Origin: Actinoplanes sp. SE50/110
GTDB taxonomy: Bacteria; Actinomycetota; Actinomycetes; Mycobacteriales; Micromonosporaceae
DNA: 64,000 bases
Assembly: GCF_900119315.1 (NCBI RefSeq)
Contig: NZ_LT827010.1
Location: forward strand, 7,496,001 to 7,560,000
Direction: 5' to 3'
This document shows positions 57,397 to 64,000 of the stretch, one piece after another. A model generated the notes under the pieces. That model worked only from the letters and a program-made list of their open reading frames with translations, did not search any database and was not told the DNA's origin. Both the position numbers and the translations under genes were made by a program. Each line of letters begins with the position of its first letter. The stretch's first letter is position 1.

Positions 57397-58377
57397 TCAG
57401 AGCCGGGTCGCCAGGGCCAAGAAACGATCTTCACCGTCCTCGTACGACGTGAGCACCCACCCCGCCCCGGCCAGCAGCGGCGCCAGCCGTGCCGCGCCGA
57501 GCGGCTCGTCCGGCCGCAGCGTGCGTCCGTGCCGGGTGGCCAACGCCGCCCGCCCCACCGGGTGGAACATCGCGATCGTCCCGCCCGGCCGGGTCACCCG
57601 GGCCAGTTCGGCCAGCCCGGCCACCGGATCCGGCAGGTGGTTGATCAGCCCGGCCGCGAAGATCACGTCCGCCGCACCGGTCGCGATCGGCAACCGTCGC
57701 GCGTCCGCCACCAGCAGCGTGGCGGACGCGTCCCGGCCGGCCCGGGCCGCCTCGGCCAGCATGTCCGGGGTGAAGTCGAGCCCGATCACCCGCCCGCCCG
57801 GCGCGGCCGCGGCGGCCAGCGCCGGCAGCGCCCGCCCGGTGCCGCAGCCCACGTCCAGCACCACGTCGCCGGGCCGCACCCCGGCCTCGCGCACCGCCCG
57901 GGCGTAGGCCGGCAGATCGTCACCGAACTTGACGTCCCAGTTCGCCGCGCGAGCCGCGAAGAAGGCCCGGCTCTCGGACAGATACCACCGATCGGGATCG
58001 GCCAGCGACGGGTGCACGTGCCGGATCACCGGCCAGTCCGGATCGCGGTGGTCGATCACCACCTGGGCCCGGCGCTCCCCGTCTCCGGCCGCGAACCTGT
58101 TCCGCGGCCCGCCGCGCAGATACACCAGCACCTGATCGGTGGCCGGTTCCAGCACGTTCAGCGCCGAATCGAAACCGCCGCCCCGGCCGGGCCCGGTCAG
58201 CCCGAGCACCGCGTCGATGCTCCAGGCCCGCGCGCTCGCCGGGAAGGCCGCGGCCAGCCGCGAGGCGAAATCCGCCGCCGCGCCCGGATCGCCCCCGTCG
58301 ACGATCACGGTGAGCGGCGCCCGCGGCGCGAGCACCTCAGCCAGCAGGGCGGTGACTTCGCTAATCCGTTCCGGCAC
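57397..58377 (-). CDS. SAM methyltransferase with degenerate P-loop kinase-like N-domain
   Basis: A 326-residue two-part protein. Residues about 20-110 resemble a uridine-kinase-like P-loop domain, but the Walker A is lost: PLTVIVDGGDPGAAADFASR has no GKS/T. Then YLSESRAFFAARAANWDVKF and GDDLPAYARAVREAG lead into a class I methyltransferase with DVVLDVGCGTGRALPALAAA, VIGLDFTPDMLAEAARAG and AADVIFAAGLINHLPDPVAG. The GTG at 58377 (VPERISEV) follows GGGGA; an ATG at 58413 is possible. It converges on the HAD gene. Substrate unknown. Confidence 0.85.
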   Translation of the reverse strand: MPERISEVTALLAEVLAPRAPLTVIVDGGDPGAAADFASRLAAAFPASARAWSIDAVLGLTGPGRGGGFDSALNVLEPATDQVLVYLRGGPRNRFAAGDGERRAQVVIDHRDPDWPVIRHVHPSLADPDRWYLSESRAFFAARAANWDVKFGDDLPAYARAVREAGVRPGDVVLDVGCGTGRALPALAAAAAPGGRVIGLDFTPDMLAEAARAGRDASATLLVADARRLPIATGAADVIFAAGLINHLPDPVAGLAELARVTRPGGTIAMFHPVGRAALATRHGRTLRPDEPLGAARLAPLLAGAGWVLTSYEDGEDRFLALATRL

Positions 58378-58452
58378 GTCCCCAAGAATGCAGCGGCGAT
58401 GTGACGCGCGCAACGAGATGGCTGGGCTTATGGCCTCGCCTTCGGCTCGGCG

Positions 58453-58546
58453 GCATTTCGCCCCGGATCGTCGATGACGAGAGCGCCGAAAACGGCTTCG
58501 CTTCGCTGGCTGTTTTCGGAGCTCTCGTCATCGACGGGCGAAATGC
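58453..58546. repeat. Long imperfect inverted repeat (hairpin) in a divergent gap
   Basis: GCATTTCGCCC at 58453-58463 begins a left arm that pairs with the right arm ending at 58546. After a 6-base bulge (58464-58469) the arms continue GTCGATGACGAGAGC, one mismatch, CCGAAAAC, one mismatch, GC. In all 36 of 38 right-arm bases pair across a roughly 12-base loop (TTCGCTTCGCTG region). It lies in the 222-bp gap between divergent genes, so it is not an ordinary 3' terminator. It resembles a solitary palindromic element or MITE-like insertion. Confidence 0.8.
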
Positions 58547-58599
58547 GGGAGTGGGATGCTGACCCGAGGGTGTCGGGGGTGGGGGGTTAGCGTCGGGGC

Positions 58600-59184
58600 A
58601 TGGAAGCACTGGAGCTGGCGGATTTCCGGGCGGCGGTGGCCCGGATGTATCTGGAGCCGGGCGGTCTGTCGGATTTCCGCAGGCGGCGGGACGAGTTGTT
58701 CGCCGGCCACCCGCAGTCGCCGATCCCGGCGGACGAGCGGGCCGGCTTCGCGGGCCTGTCGTACTTTCCGCCGAACGACGACCTGATCGTCGAGGTCCCG
58801 GTGCGGGAAGCGGACGGGGAGCTGACCATCGACACCGGCGGGCCGGACGGCGCCGTGCGCTACCGTCGCGCCGGCATCCTGGAGACGCCGTTCGGTGAGC
58901 TGACCCTGTGGTGGATCGCCGCCTACGGCGGCGGGCTGTTCCTTCCGGTCCGCGACACCACCTGCGGCACGCAGTCGTACGGTGGCGGCCGCTACCTGAC
59001 CGACACCGTCAAGGGCACCCACGGCCGCGGCCTGCAGTGGCTGCGCCCCGGCCGGGTCCGCCTCGACTTCAACTACCTCTACAACCCGAGTTGCGCGTAC
59101 GACCCACGCTGGGCCTGCCCGCTCGCCCCACCGGAGAACCGCCTCGCCCACCCCTTGGCGGCCGGCGAGCATTCCTACCACTGA
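58600..59184 (+). CDS. DUF1684 family protein
   Basis: A 194-residue soluble protein. Family blocks are clear: RRRRDELFAGHPQSPI, the central LTLWWIAAYGGGLFLPVRD with TTCGTQSYGGGRYL, and the C-terminal signature DFNYLYNPSCAYDPRW then CPLAPPENRL. DUF1684 has no settled function; the conserved Asn-Pro-Ser-Cys/CPLAPPEN end suggests an active or metal site. The ATG at 58600 gives the expected N-terminus. It stands alone downstream of the inverted repeat and converges on cbiZ. Confidence 0.9.
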   Translation: MEALELADFRAAVARMYLEPGGLSDFRRRRDELFAGHPQSPIPADERAGFAGLSYFPPNDDLIVEVPVREADGELTIDTGGPDGAVRYRRAGILETPFGELTLWWIAAYGGGLFLPVRDTTCGTQSYGGGRYLTDTVKGTHGRGLQWLRPGRVRLDFNYLYNPSCAYDPRWACPLAPPENRLAHPLAAGEHSYH

Positions 59185-59220
59185 CCTTTCGGCGGCGGCT
59201 CGACCTCGTCCCGGGTGCGG

Positions 59221-59913
59221 TCACGGCCGCCGATCCGCCGGTGGGCCGGCGGCGCGGCTGGACCAGGAGCGGCCGGTGGTCAGGTTGGTGTGGCCGCCGG
59301 TGTGGACGGCTTCGTAGACGGCGCGGGACATCGGGGCGCCCCAGCGGGAGCGCGGGCCGCCGTAGGCCGCGGTGGGGCCGGCGGCCGGGCAGAGGACGGC
59401 GATCGCGTCGGTGGCGGTGCCCGTGGCGTGCAGGCCCAACGCGTACAACGCCTGGGTCTTGGCCTCGGTCGCCGTGGCGACGATGTTGAGCAGAGCGCCG
59501 GGGGCGAGGTGCTGCGGGATCCAGATGACGATGTTGATGGTGCCGGGGTGATGGGCGAAACCGGTCACGCCCGGCTCGGCGGCCCGGATCGGGGCGCCCA
59601 GGCCGACGGTGGCGCAGACCTCGACGCCGTCCTCCGTGGTGGCCACCATGTCGTGCACGTCGACGCCGGTGAGCAGGCCGATGCCGGGGCCGGTGAGGTG
59701 CAGGGCGGCGGCCAGCTCGGCGAGGTGGTTCGCCGGGTCCGGGCGGGCGTAGGACATCGGGACGCTGGCGTTGATCACCCACTCGCACCGGCCGACGCCG
59801 CCGCCGAGGACCGCCGTGGAGGCCGCCAGCACGGGCTCGGGAAAACGCCAGAGCAGCAGCGGCGCGGAGTGGCCGTCCTCCGGGCGGTGGGTCAGCGACG
59901 GTTCGGCGAGCAC
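59221..59913 (-). CDS. cbiZ: Adenosylcobinamide amidohydrolase
   Basis: A 230-residue CbiZ-type enzyme that removes the aminopropanol arm from adenosylcobinamide to give adenosylcobyric acid for cobamide salvage or remodelling. It shows CEWVINASVPMSYARPDPAN, GLLTGVDVHDMVATTEDGVE, ATVGLGAPIRAAEPG, GTINIVIWIPQHLAPGALLN and the late SRWGAPMSRAVYEAVHTG. The GTG at 59913 is chosen to precede the first conserved block; it lacks a good ribosome-binding site. No other cobalamin gene is in the window. Confidence 0.85.
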   Translation of the reverse strand: MLAEPSLTHRPEDGHSAPLLLWRFPEPVLAASTAVLGGGVGRCEWVINASVPMSYARPDPANHLAELAAALHLTGPGIGLLTGVDVHDMVATTEDGVEVCATVGLGAPIRAAEPGVTGFAHHPGTINIVIWIPQHLAPGALLNIVATATEAKTQALYALGLHATGTATDAIAVLCPAAGPTAAYGGPRSRWGAPMSRAVYEAVHTGGHTNLTTGRSWSSRAAGPPADRRP

Positions 59914-59989
59914 CGCACGAGCGTACGGCCGGCCGGCTGCGCCGAGGGCACAGCCGGCCGGCTTCCTACCGGGCGGATGAGGAAAGCCT

Positions 59990-61693
59990 CTAGTGCGGAT
60001 CGCCTTCGGGCCCGAAGGCCTGCAGGAAACGGTCACGGAAGGTGTTCATCGGCCAGACCGGCGCGGTCGGGGCCGGCTTGACGCTGCCGGTCCAGCCCCA
60101 CGAGGCGATCCGGTCGAGGACCTTCGGGTCCTTGGCGACGATCGCGATCGGCACGTCGTGGCTGGCGTTCTGGCCGACCACGACGGAGGCCGGCTGGTGG
60201 TCGCCGAGGAAGACCATCACCAGGTTGTCGTCGCCGTATGTGGCGGCCCACCCGATCAGGCTGTCCACCGAGTAGGCGATGGACCGGGCGTACTCCGTCT
60301 TGATCCTGCTGTCGTCCGACCAGACGTCCTTCGGGTTGGTGCTACGCGCCATCGGGCCGTAGACGCTGCCGTCGCCGAGCTGGTCCCAGTCCAGCATGCC
60401 GGGGACCGGGGCCCACGGGGTGTGGCTGGAGGTGAGGGTGATCTCGGCGAGCAGCGGGCCGCGGTTCGGGCGGCTGTACTCGGCCTTCTGGAACTGGGCC
60501 AGCGCGTACTGGTCGGGCATCGGCGACCAGCTGAACTGCGGGCCGTGATAGTTCAGCGCGGCCTTGTCGTACACCTGGTCGTAGCCGTAGAAGTCACCCT
60601 CCGGCCACGCGTAGATGACACCCGGCTCGACGCCGACCGTGCGGTATCCGGCGTTCTTGAACGTGCGGGTCAGGGTGAGCCGGTCGGTGGCCATCAGGCT
60701 CCGGTAGCGGGACTCGTTGTTGACCCACATGCCGGACAGGAACGTCGAGTGCGCCAGCCAGCTGCCGCCACCGGCGGTGGACGAGGTGAGGAAGCCGCTG
60801 CGGGCGGCGAACCCGGCCGCGGCCAGTTTCTTGTCGCCGTCGGCGAGCGCGGTCAGCACCGAGCCGTCGAAGGCCGGGTTCTCCACCGCGTCACGCCCGT
60901 AGCTCTCGATGAACGAGACCACCACGTCCTTGCCGCGCAACGCGGTGAGCAACTGGTCGGCGGGGCGGTCCCGGTACGCGTCGTCGCCGGCCTCGGCGAC
61001 GAACGCGCGCTTGTCGGCGAGGTCCTTGGGCAGCGCGAGGGCGGTCTCCTGGGCCAGGTCGGCGGCGGCGTGCGCGGCCACCGGCAGGCCGCCGATCAGC
61101 TGGGTGCCGAGCAGTGCCAGGACGGTCCAGGCCGCGGTGGCCGCCCCGAGCCCGCTCCAGGCGAGCCGGCGGTGCCCCAGCGCCACCTGGGTGAGCCGCA
61201 GCATCGCCCAGATCATCCCGGCGATCAGGAGGACGGCGAGCAGCACCACGCCGGACGCCACGCCGAGCGCCCCGCCCCTGCCCATCGAGTCGACCAGGAA
61301 GTTGTAGCCGTCGTCGAACAGCGTCCAGTCCAGCACCGGGTCGAACCGGCGGGCCAGGATCGCGAAGAATCCGATGTCGACCAGTTTGACCACGGTCAGC
61401 GCGCCGAGCAGCAGGCCCAGCGCGGCGGCCAGCCGGCGGCGCCACCGGGCGGCCGGGACGACCAGCAGGGCGGCGCCGGCGATCAGCGCCTCCAGCGGGA
61501 TCCGCAGCAGCGCGGTGTACCAGTGGTTGCCCGGTGGGAGCCGGGTGATCTGGTCCGGCAGGATCAGCGCCAGGAATACGAGGATCGCGGCGAAACCCGT
61601 GGTCACCTGGCGGATGACCCGGCGGTACGACTTCTGTTGACTCACATCTCCTTGATACGCCACCGTGCCGTTTCCGGTTCGACGCGGGTCCAT
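59990..61693 (-). CDS. LTA-synthase-like membrane sulfatase/phosphatase-fold protein
   Basis: A 567-residue membrane protein with four or five N-terminal helices (e.g. GFAAILVFLALILPDQITRL, LGLLLGALTVVKLVDIGFFA, GVASGVVLLAVLLIAGMIWA) and an outward-facing alkaline-phosphatase-superfamily domain. Conserved parts are VVVSFIESYGRDAVE, SSTAGGGSWLAHSTFLSG and MVFLGDHQPASVVVG. Such proteins transfer or cleave phosphoglycerol or related groups at the cell surface. ATG 61693 has no ribosome-binding site; GTG 61645 (VSQQKSYRR) is preceded by AAGGAG but only two bases away. Divergent from the TetR gene across an operator. Confidence 0.83.
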   Translation of the reverse strand: MDPRRTGNGTVAYQGDVSQQKSYRRVIRQVTTGFAAILVFLALILPDQITRLPPGNHWYTALLRIPLEALIAGAALLVVPAARWRRRLAAALGLLLGALTVVKLVDIGFFAILARRFDPVLDWTLFDDGYNFLVDSMGRGGALGVASGVVLLAVLLIAGMIWAMLRLTQVALGHRRLAWSGLGAATAAWTVLALLGTQLIGGLPVAAHAAADLAQETALALPKDLADKRAFVAEAGDDAYRDRPADQLLTALRGKDVVVSFIESYGRDAVENPAFDGSVLTALADGDKKLAAAGFAARSGFLTSSTAGGGSWLAHSTFLSGMWVNNESRYRSLMATDRLTLTRTFKNAGYRTVGVEPGVIYAWPEGDFYGYDQVYDKAALNYHGPQFSWSPMPDQYALAQFQKAEYSRPNRGPLLAEITLTSSHTPWAPVPGMLDWDQLGDGSVYGPMARSTNPKDVWSDDSRIKTEYARSIAYSVDSLIGWAATYGDDNLVMVFLGDHQPASVVVGQNASHDVPIAIVAKDPKVLDRIASWGWTGSVKPAPTAPVWPMNTFRDRFLQAFGPEGDPH

Positions 61694-61708
61694 GACAAAA
61701 GTCAGTGG

Positions 61709-61728
61709 CTGAGTGAGTGCTCGCTCAG
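61709..61728. promoter_or_regulatory. Putative TetR operator
   Basis: CTGAGTGAG at 61709-61717 and CTCGCTCAG at 61720-61728 form a dyad (8 of 9 positions match) with a 2-bp spacer. It lies in the 48-bp gap between the divergent LTA-synthase-like and TetR genes, 13 bp from the TetR start. TetR proteins usually bind such 15-20 bp palindromes and repress their own gene and the neighbour. Confidence 0.7.
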
Positions 61729-61741
61729 TAGGCTGTGCCGC

Positions 61742-62359
61742 GTGGAGAACCGACGGAGACGACAACCGGCCCTGGCGCCGGGTGAGCGGCGGGCCGCGTT
61801 GATCGCGGCGACCATCCCGCTGTTGCGCGAGCACGGTGTCGACCTGAGCACCCGGATGATCGCGCACGCCGCCGGGGTGGCCGAGGGCACCATCTTCGGC
61901 GTCTTCAGCAACAAGAACGAGCTCGTGGTCTGCTCGGTGGTGAAAGCGCTCGACCCGCAGCCGGTGCTGGACGCGCTGGCCGCCATCGACCGCTCGGCCG
62001 ACCTGCGGGTCCGGCTGCGCGAGGCGGCCGAGATCGTGCACACCCGTTTCCAGTCGAACGCGCACCTGATGCACGCCGCCCGCCGGCTGTTCATCGCCGG
62101 CGAGACCGATCCGCACGCTCAGGAGCAGATGACCTCGACCCGCGGGAAGCTGCTGTCCGCGGTCACCGCGGTGCTGGAGCCGGACGCCGACCGGCTGCGC
62201 GTCACGCCGGGTGAGGCGGCCCGGCTGCTGCTGCTCTACTGCGGCGCCAACACGTTCGGCCCGTTCGCCGACGGCGAGGCGTTCAGCGGCGCCGAGCTGG
62301 CGTCGCTGCTGCTCGACGGCATTCTGTCCGCCACATCTGGGGAGCCAGCGAAGTGCTGA
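61742..62359 (+). CDS. TetR-family transcriptional regulator
   Basis: A 205-residue regulator starting with GTG at 61742. The HTH is RRAALIAATIPLLREHGVDL then STRMIAHAAGVAEGTIFGVF and SNKNELV; a helical ligand domain follows. The stop TGA at 62357-62359 overlaps the ATG of the ABC exporter gene by one base, so regulator and exporter are translationally coupled. This suggests it senses a substrate of the exporter. The palindrome just upstream is its probable operator. Confidence 0.9.
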   Translation: MENRRRRQPALAPGERRAALIAATIPLLREHGVDLSTRMIAHAAGVAEGTIFGVFSNKNELVVCSVVKALDPQPVLDALAAIDRSADLRVRLREAAEIVHTRFQSNAHLMHAARRLFIAGETDPHAQEQMTSTRGKLLSAVTAVLEPDADRLRVTPGEAARLLLLYCGANTFGPFADGEAFSGAELASLLLDGILSATSGEPAKC

Positions 62360-64000
62360 TGAAACTGCTTCGCGTCCACCTGCGGCCGTACTGGAACACG
62401 ATCGGCCTGATCGTGCTCTTCCAGTTCCTGCAGACGCTCGCGACGCTCTACCTACCGACGTTGAACGCCGACATCATCGACAACGGCGTGATCAAGGGCG
62501 ACACCGGCTACGTGATGCGGATCGGCGGCGGGATGCTCGGCATCACCGTGCTGCAGATCGCCGCCCAGATCGTCGCCGTCTACTTCGGGGCGCGCACCGC
62601 GATGGCGGTCGGCCGCGACCTGCGCGAGTCGATCTTCACCCGGGTGCAGACCTTCTCGGCCCGCGAGGTCGGCCAGTTCGGCGCGCCGTCGCTGATCACC
62701 CGCACCACCAACGACGTGCAGCAGATCCAGATGCTGGTGCTGCTCACCTTCACGCTGATGGTCTCGGCGCCGATCATGTGCGTCGGCGGCATCGTGCTCG
62801 CGCTGCGCCAGGACGTGCCGCTCTCCGGGCTGCTGCTGGTGATCATCCCGGTCCTGATCGGCGTGGTCGGCCTGATCATCAGCCGGATGCGGCCGCTGTT
62901 CCGCAGCCTGCAGGTCAAGATCGACCGGGTGAACCAGGTGATGCGCGAGCAGATCACCGGCATCCGGGTGATCCGGGCGTTCGTCCGCGACGAGCGCGAG
63001 CAGGCACGGTACGAGGTGGCCAACAACGACGTCACCCAGGTCTCGCTGAGAGCCGGCAAGATCATGGCGTTGATGTTCCCGACCGTCATGCTGATCGTGA
63101 ACCTGTCCAGCGTGGCCGTGCTCTGGTTCGGCGGGCACCGGATCGACAGCGGCGCGATGCAGGTCGGCGCGCTCACCGCGTTCCTCAGCTACCTCATGCA
63201 GATCCTGATGTCGATCATGATGGCCACCTTCATGTTCATCATGATCCCGCGAGCCGAGGTCTGCGCCGAGCGGATCCAGGAGGTGACCGCCACCGAGACG
63301 TCGGTGACGCCGCCCGCGGCGCCGGTCACCGAGGTGACCCGGCACGGCGAGTTGGAGCTGCGGGCGGTCAGTTTCCACTATCCCGGGGCCGAGGCCCCGG
63401 TCCTCTCCGACGTACGGCTCATCGCCCGACCGCGGGAAGTTACCGCGATCATCGGGTCCACCGGCAGCGGCAAGACGACCCTGCTCAACCTGATCCCGCG
63501 GCTGTTCGACGCGACCGAGGGCGCCGTGCTGGTCGACGGCGTCGACGTCCGCGAGCTCGACCCCGACCTGCTGTCCCGGCTGGTCGGCATCGTGCCGCAG
63601 CGGCCCTACCTGTTCACCGGCACGATCGCGACCAACCTGCGGTACGGCAACCCGGACGCCACCGACGACGAGCTCTGGGCGGCGCTGGAGATCGCCCAGG
63701 CCAGGAGCTTCGTGGAGAAGATGGACGGCCGGCTGGACGCGCCCATCGCCCAGGGTGGCACCAACGTGTCCGGCGGGCAGCGGCAGCGGCTGGCGATCGC
63801 CCGCGCGCTGGTGCACCGGCCGGAGATCTACCTGTTCGACGACTCCTTCTCGGCTCTCGACTACGCGACCGACGCAGCGTTGCGGGCCGCGCTGACCGAC
63901 CACATCGCCGACGCCACCGTGGTGATCGTGGCGCAGCGGGTCAGCACCATCCGCGACGCCGACCGGATCGTGGTGCTCGACGACGGCAGGGTCGTCGGGA
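62359..64000 (+). CDS. ABC exporter half-transporter, degenerate nucleotide site (3' end outside window)
   Basis: 547 codons are visible before the window ends. Residues 1-300 form a six-helix exporter membrane domain (e.g. TIGLIVLFQFLQTLATLYLP, GLLLVIIPVLIGVVGLIISR). The ATPase domain has Walker A GSTGSGKTT (366-374), signature VSGGQRQR (470-477) and Walker B IYLFDDSFSALD (490-501). The catalytic Glu after Walker B is Asp, and the H-loop His is Gln (VAQRVSTI). This is the pattern of the non-canonical half of heterodimeric exporters, so a partner gene should follow. It is the MdlB/YfiC-like type, coupled to TetR. Confidence 0.93.
   Translation, partial: MKLLRVHLRPYWNTIGLIVLFQFLQTLATLYLPTLNADIIDNGVIKGDTGYVMRIGGGMLGITVLQIAAQIVAVYFGARTAMAVGRDLRESIFTRVQTFSAREVGQFGAPSLITRTTNDVQQIQMLVLLTFTLMVSAPIMCVGGIVLALRQDVPLSGLLLVIIPVLIGVVGLIISRMRPLFRSLQVKIDRVNQVMREQITGIRVIRAFVRDEREQARYEVANNDVTQVSLRAGKIMALMFPTVMLIVNLSSVAVLWFGGHRIDSGAMQVGALTAFLSYLMQILMSIMMATFMFIMIPRAEVCAERIQEVTATETSVTPPAAPVTEVTRHGELELRAVSFHYPGAEAPVLSDVRLIARPREVTAIIGSTGSGKTTLLNLIPRLFDATEGAVLVDGVDVRELDPDLLSRLVGIVPQRPYLFTGTIATNLRYGNPDATDDELWAALEIAQARSFVEKMDGRLDAPIAQGGTNVSGGQRQRLAIARALVHRPEIYLFDDSFSALDYATDAALRAALTDHIADATVVIVAQRVSTIRDADRIVVLDDGRVVG

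Noticed and set aside
62452-63903. A 483-codon minus-strand frame at the right end
   Set aside because: It is His/Asp-rich antisense of the ABC exporter, whose sense motifs are unmistakable.
1-64000. tRNA, rRNA, insertion sequence, integrase, prophage or attachment-site features
   Set aside because: None could be recognised on either strand; the window lacks transposase or recombinase motifs and cloverleaf sequences that I could find by eye.

Overview
The window is very GC-rich (about 70%), with GC-ending codons throughout, many GTG/TTG starts, actinobacterial family variants (TioE-type MerR, DUF6194, DUF1684, GH13 alpha-glucosidases, a sugar importer lacking its own ATPase) and no plasmid or phage backbone. 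It looks like chromosome from a filamentous actinobacterium of the Micromonosporaceae, most likely Actinoplanes-like. The genus is an inference from gene content.

Layout. 1-2.2 kb: an isochorismatase-like hydrolase (cut by the window edge), a DUF6194 protein, a double-HTH MerR regulator and a PRC-barrel protein. 2.2-4.4 kb: a 68-bp minisatellite, then KDG kinase and KDPG aldolase. 4.5-10.2 kb: a membrane protein, a GntR-TetR fusion regulator divergent from an FAD monooxygenase, a secreted PGRP/amidase, and a small graveyard of TetR and CocE fragments. 10.2-16.8 kb: a GH13 glucosidase divergent from a four-gene operon of two GT4 glycosyltransferases, an alpha/alpha-toroid protein and a GH130 phosphorylase-family protein. 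16.8-24.9 kb: a methyltransferase, an amphipathic-repeat protein, a Gfo/Idh/MocA oxidoreductase, a tryptophan-to-kynurenine operon (TDO, kynureninase, amidohydrolase) with 4-base overlaps, and small proteins including a soluble MCP-like signalling protein. 24.9-37.5 kb: a complete alpha-glucan utilisation locus: LacI regulator, ABC importer (binding protein plus two permeases), GH13 alpha-glucosidase and two large secreted GH87-type alpha-1,3-glucanases with many carbohydrate-binding and linker domains. 37.5-39.9 kb: a SulP transporter whose start codon lies inside a perfect 13-bp-arm hairpin, and a CDP-paratose-2-epimerase-like protein. 40.0-46.2 kb: a three-gene operon of a carboxylate-amine ligase/ATP-grasp fusion, an AsnB/AsnO-type amidotransferase and an S9 peptidase. 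46.2-52.0 kb: a ribbon-helix-helix/Clp-N protein with coding repeats, an MFS transporter, DinB, methyltransferase and SRPBCC proteins. 52.1-56.4 kb: a tight minus-strand operon of NAD kinase fused to GNAT, receiver fused to a thioredoxin-reductase-like flavoprotein, and a cNMP-domain histidine kinase. 56.6-64 kb: HAD phosphatase, a methyltransferase fused to a degenerate P-loop domain, a 94-bp inverted repeat, DUF1684, CbiZ, an LTA-synthase-like membrane hydrolase, and a TetR-ABC exporter pair cut by the right edge.

How they work together. The alpha-glucan locus reads as extracellular cleavage of alpha-1,3-glucan, uptake of oligosaccharides, intracellular hydrolysis and LacI control; motifs resembling the LacI operator occur upstream of the binding-protein gene and the LacI gene. 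The kyn operon degrades tryptophan to anthranilate. The two most system-like loci without an obvious textbook role are the ligase-amidotransferase-peptidase operon (possibly a small amidated peptide or compatible solute) and the NAD-kinase/flavoprotein/kinase operon (possibly redox or NADPH sensing). At least five unrelated short tandem-repeat arrays occur, two of them inside coding sequence.
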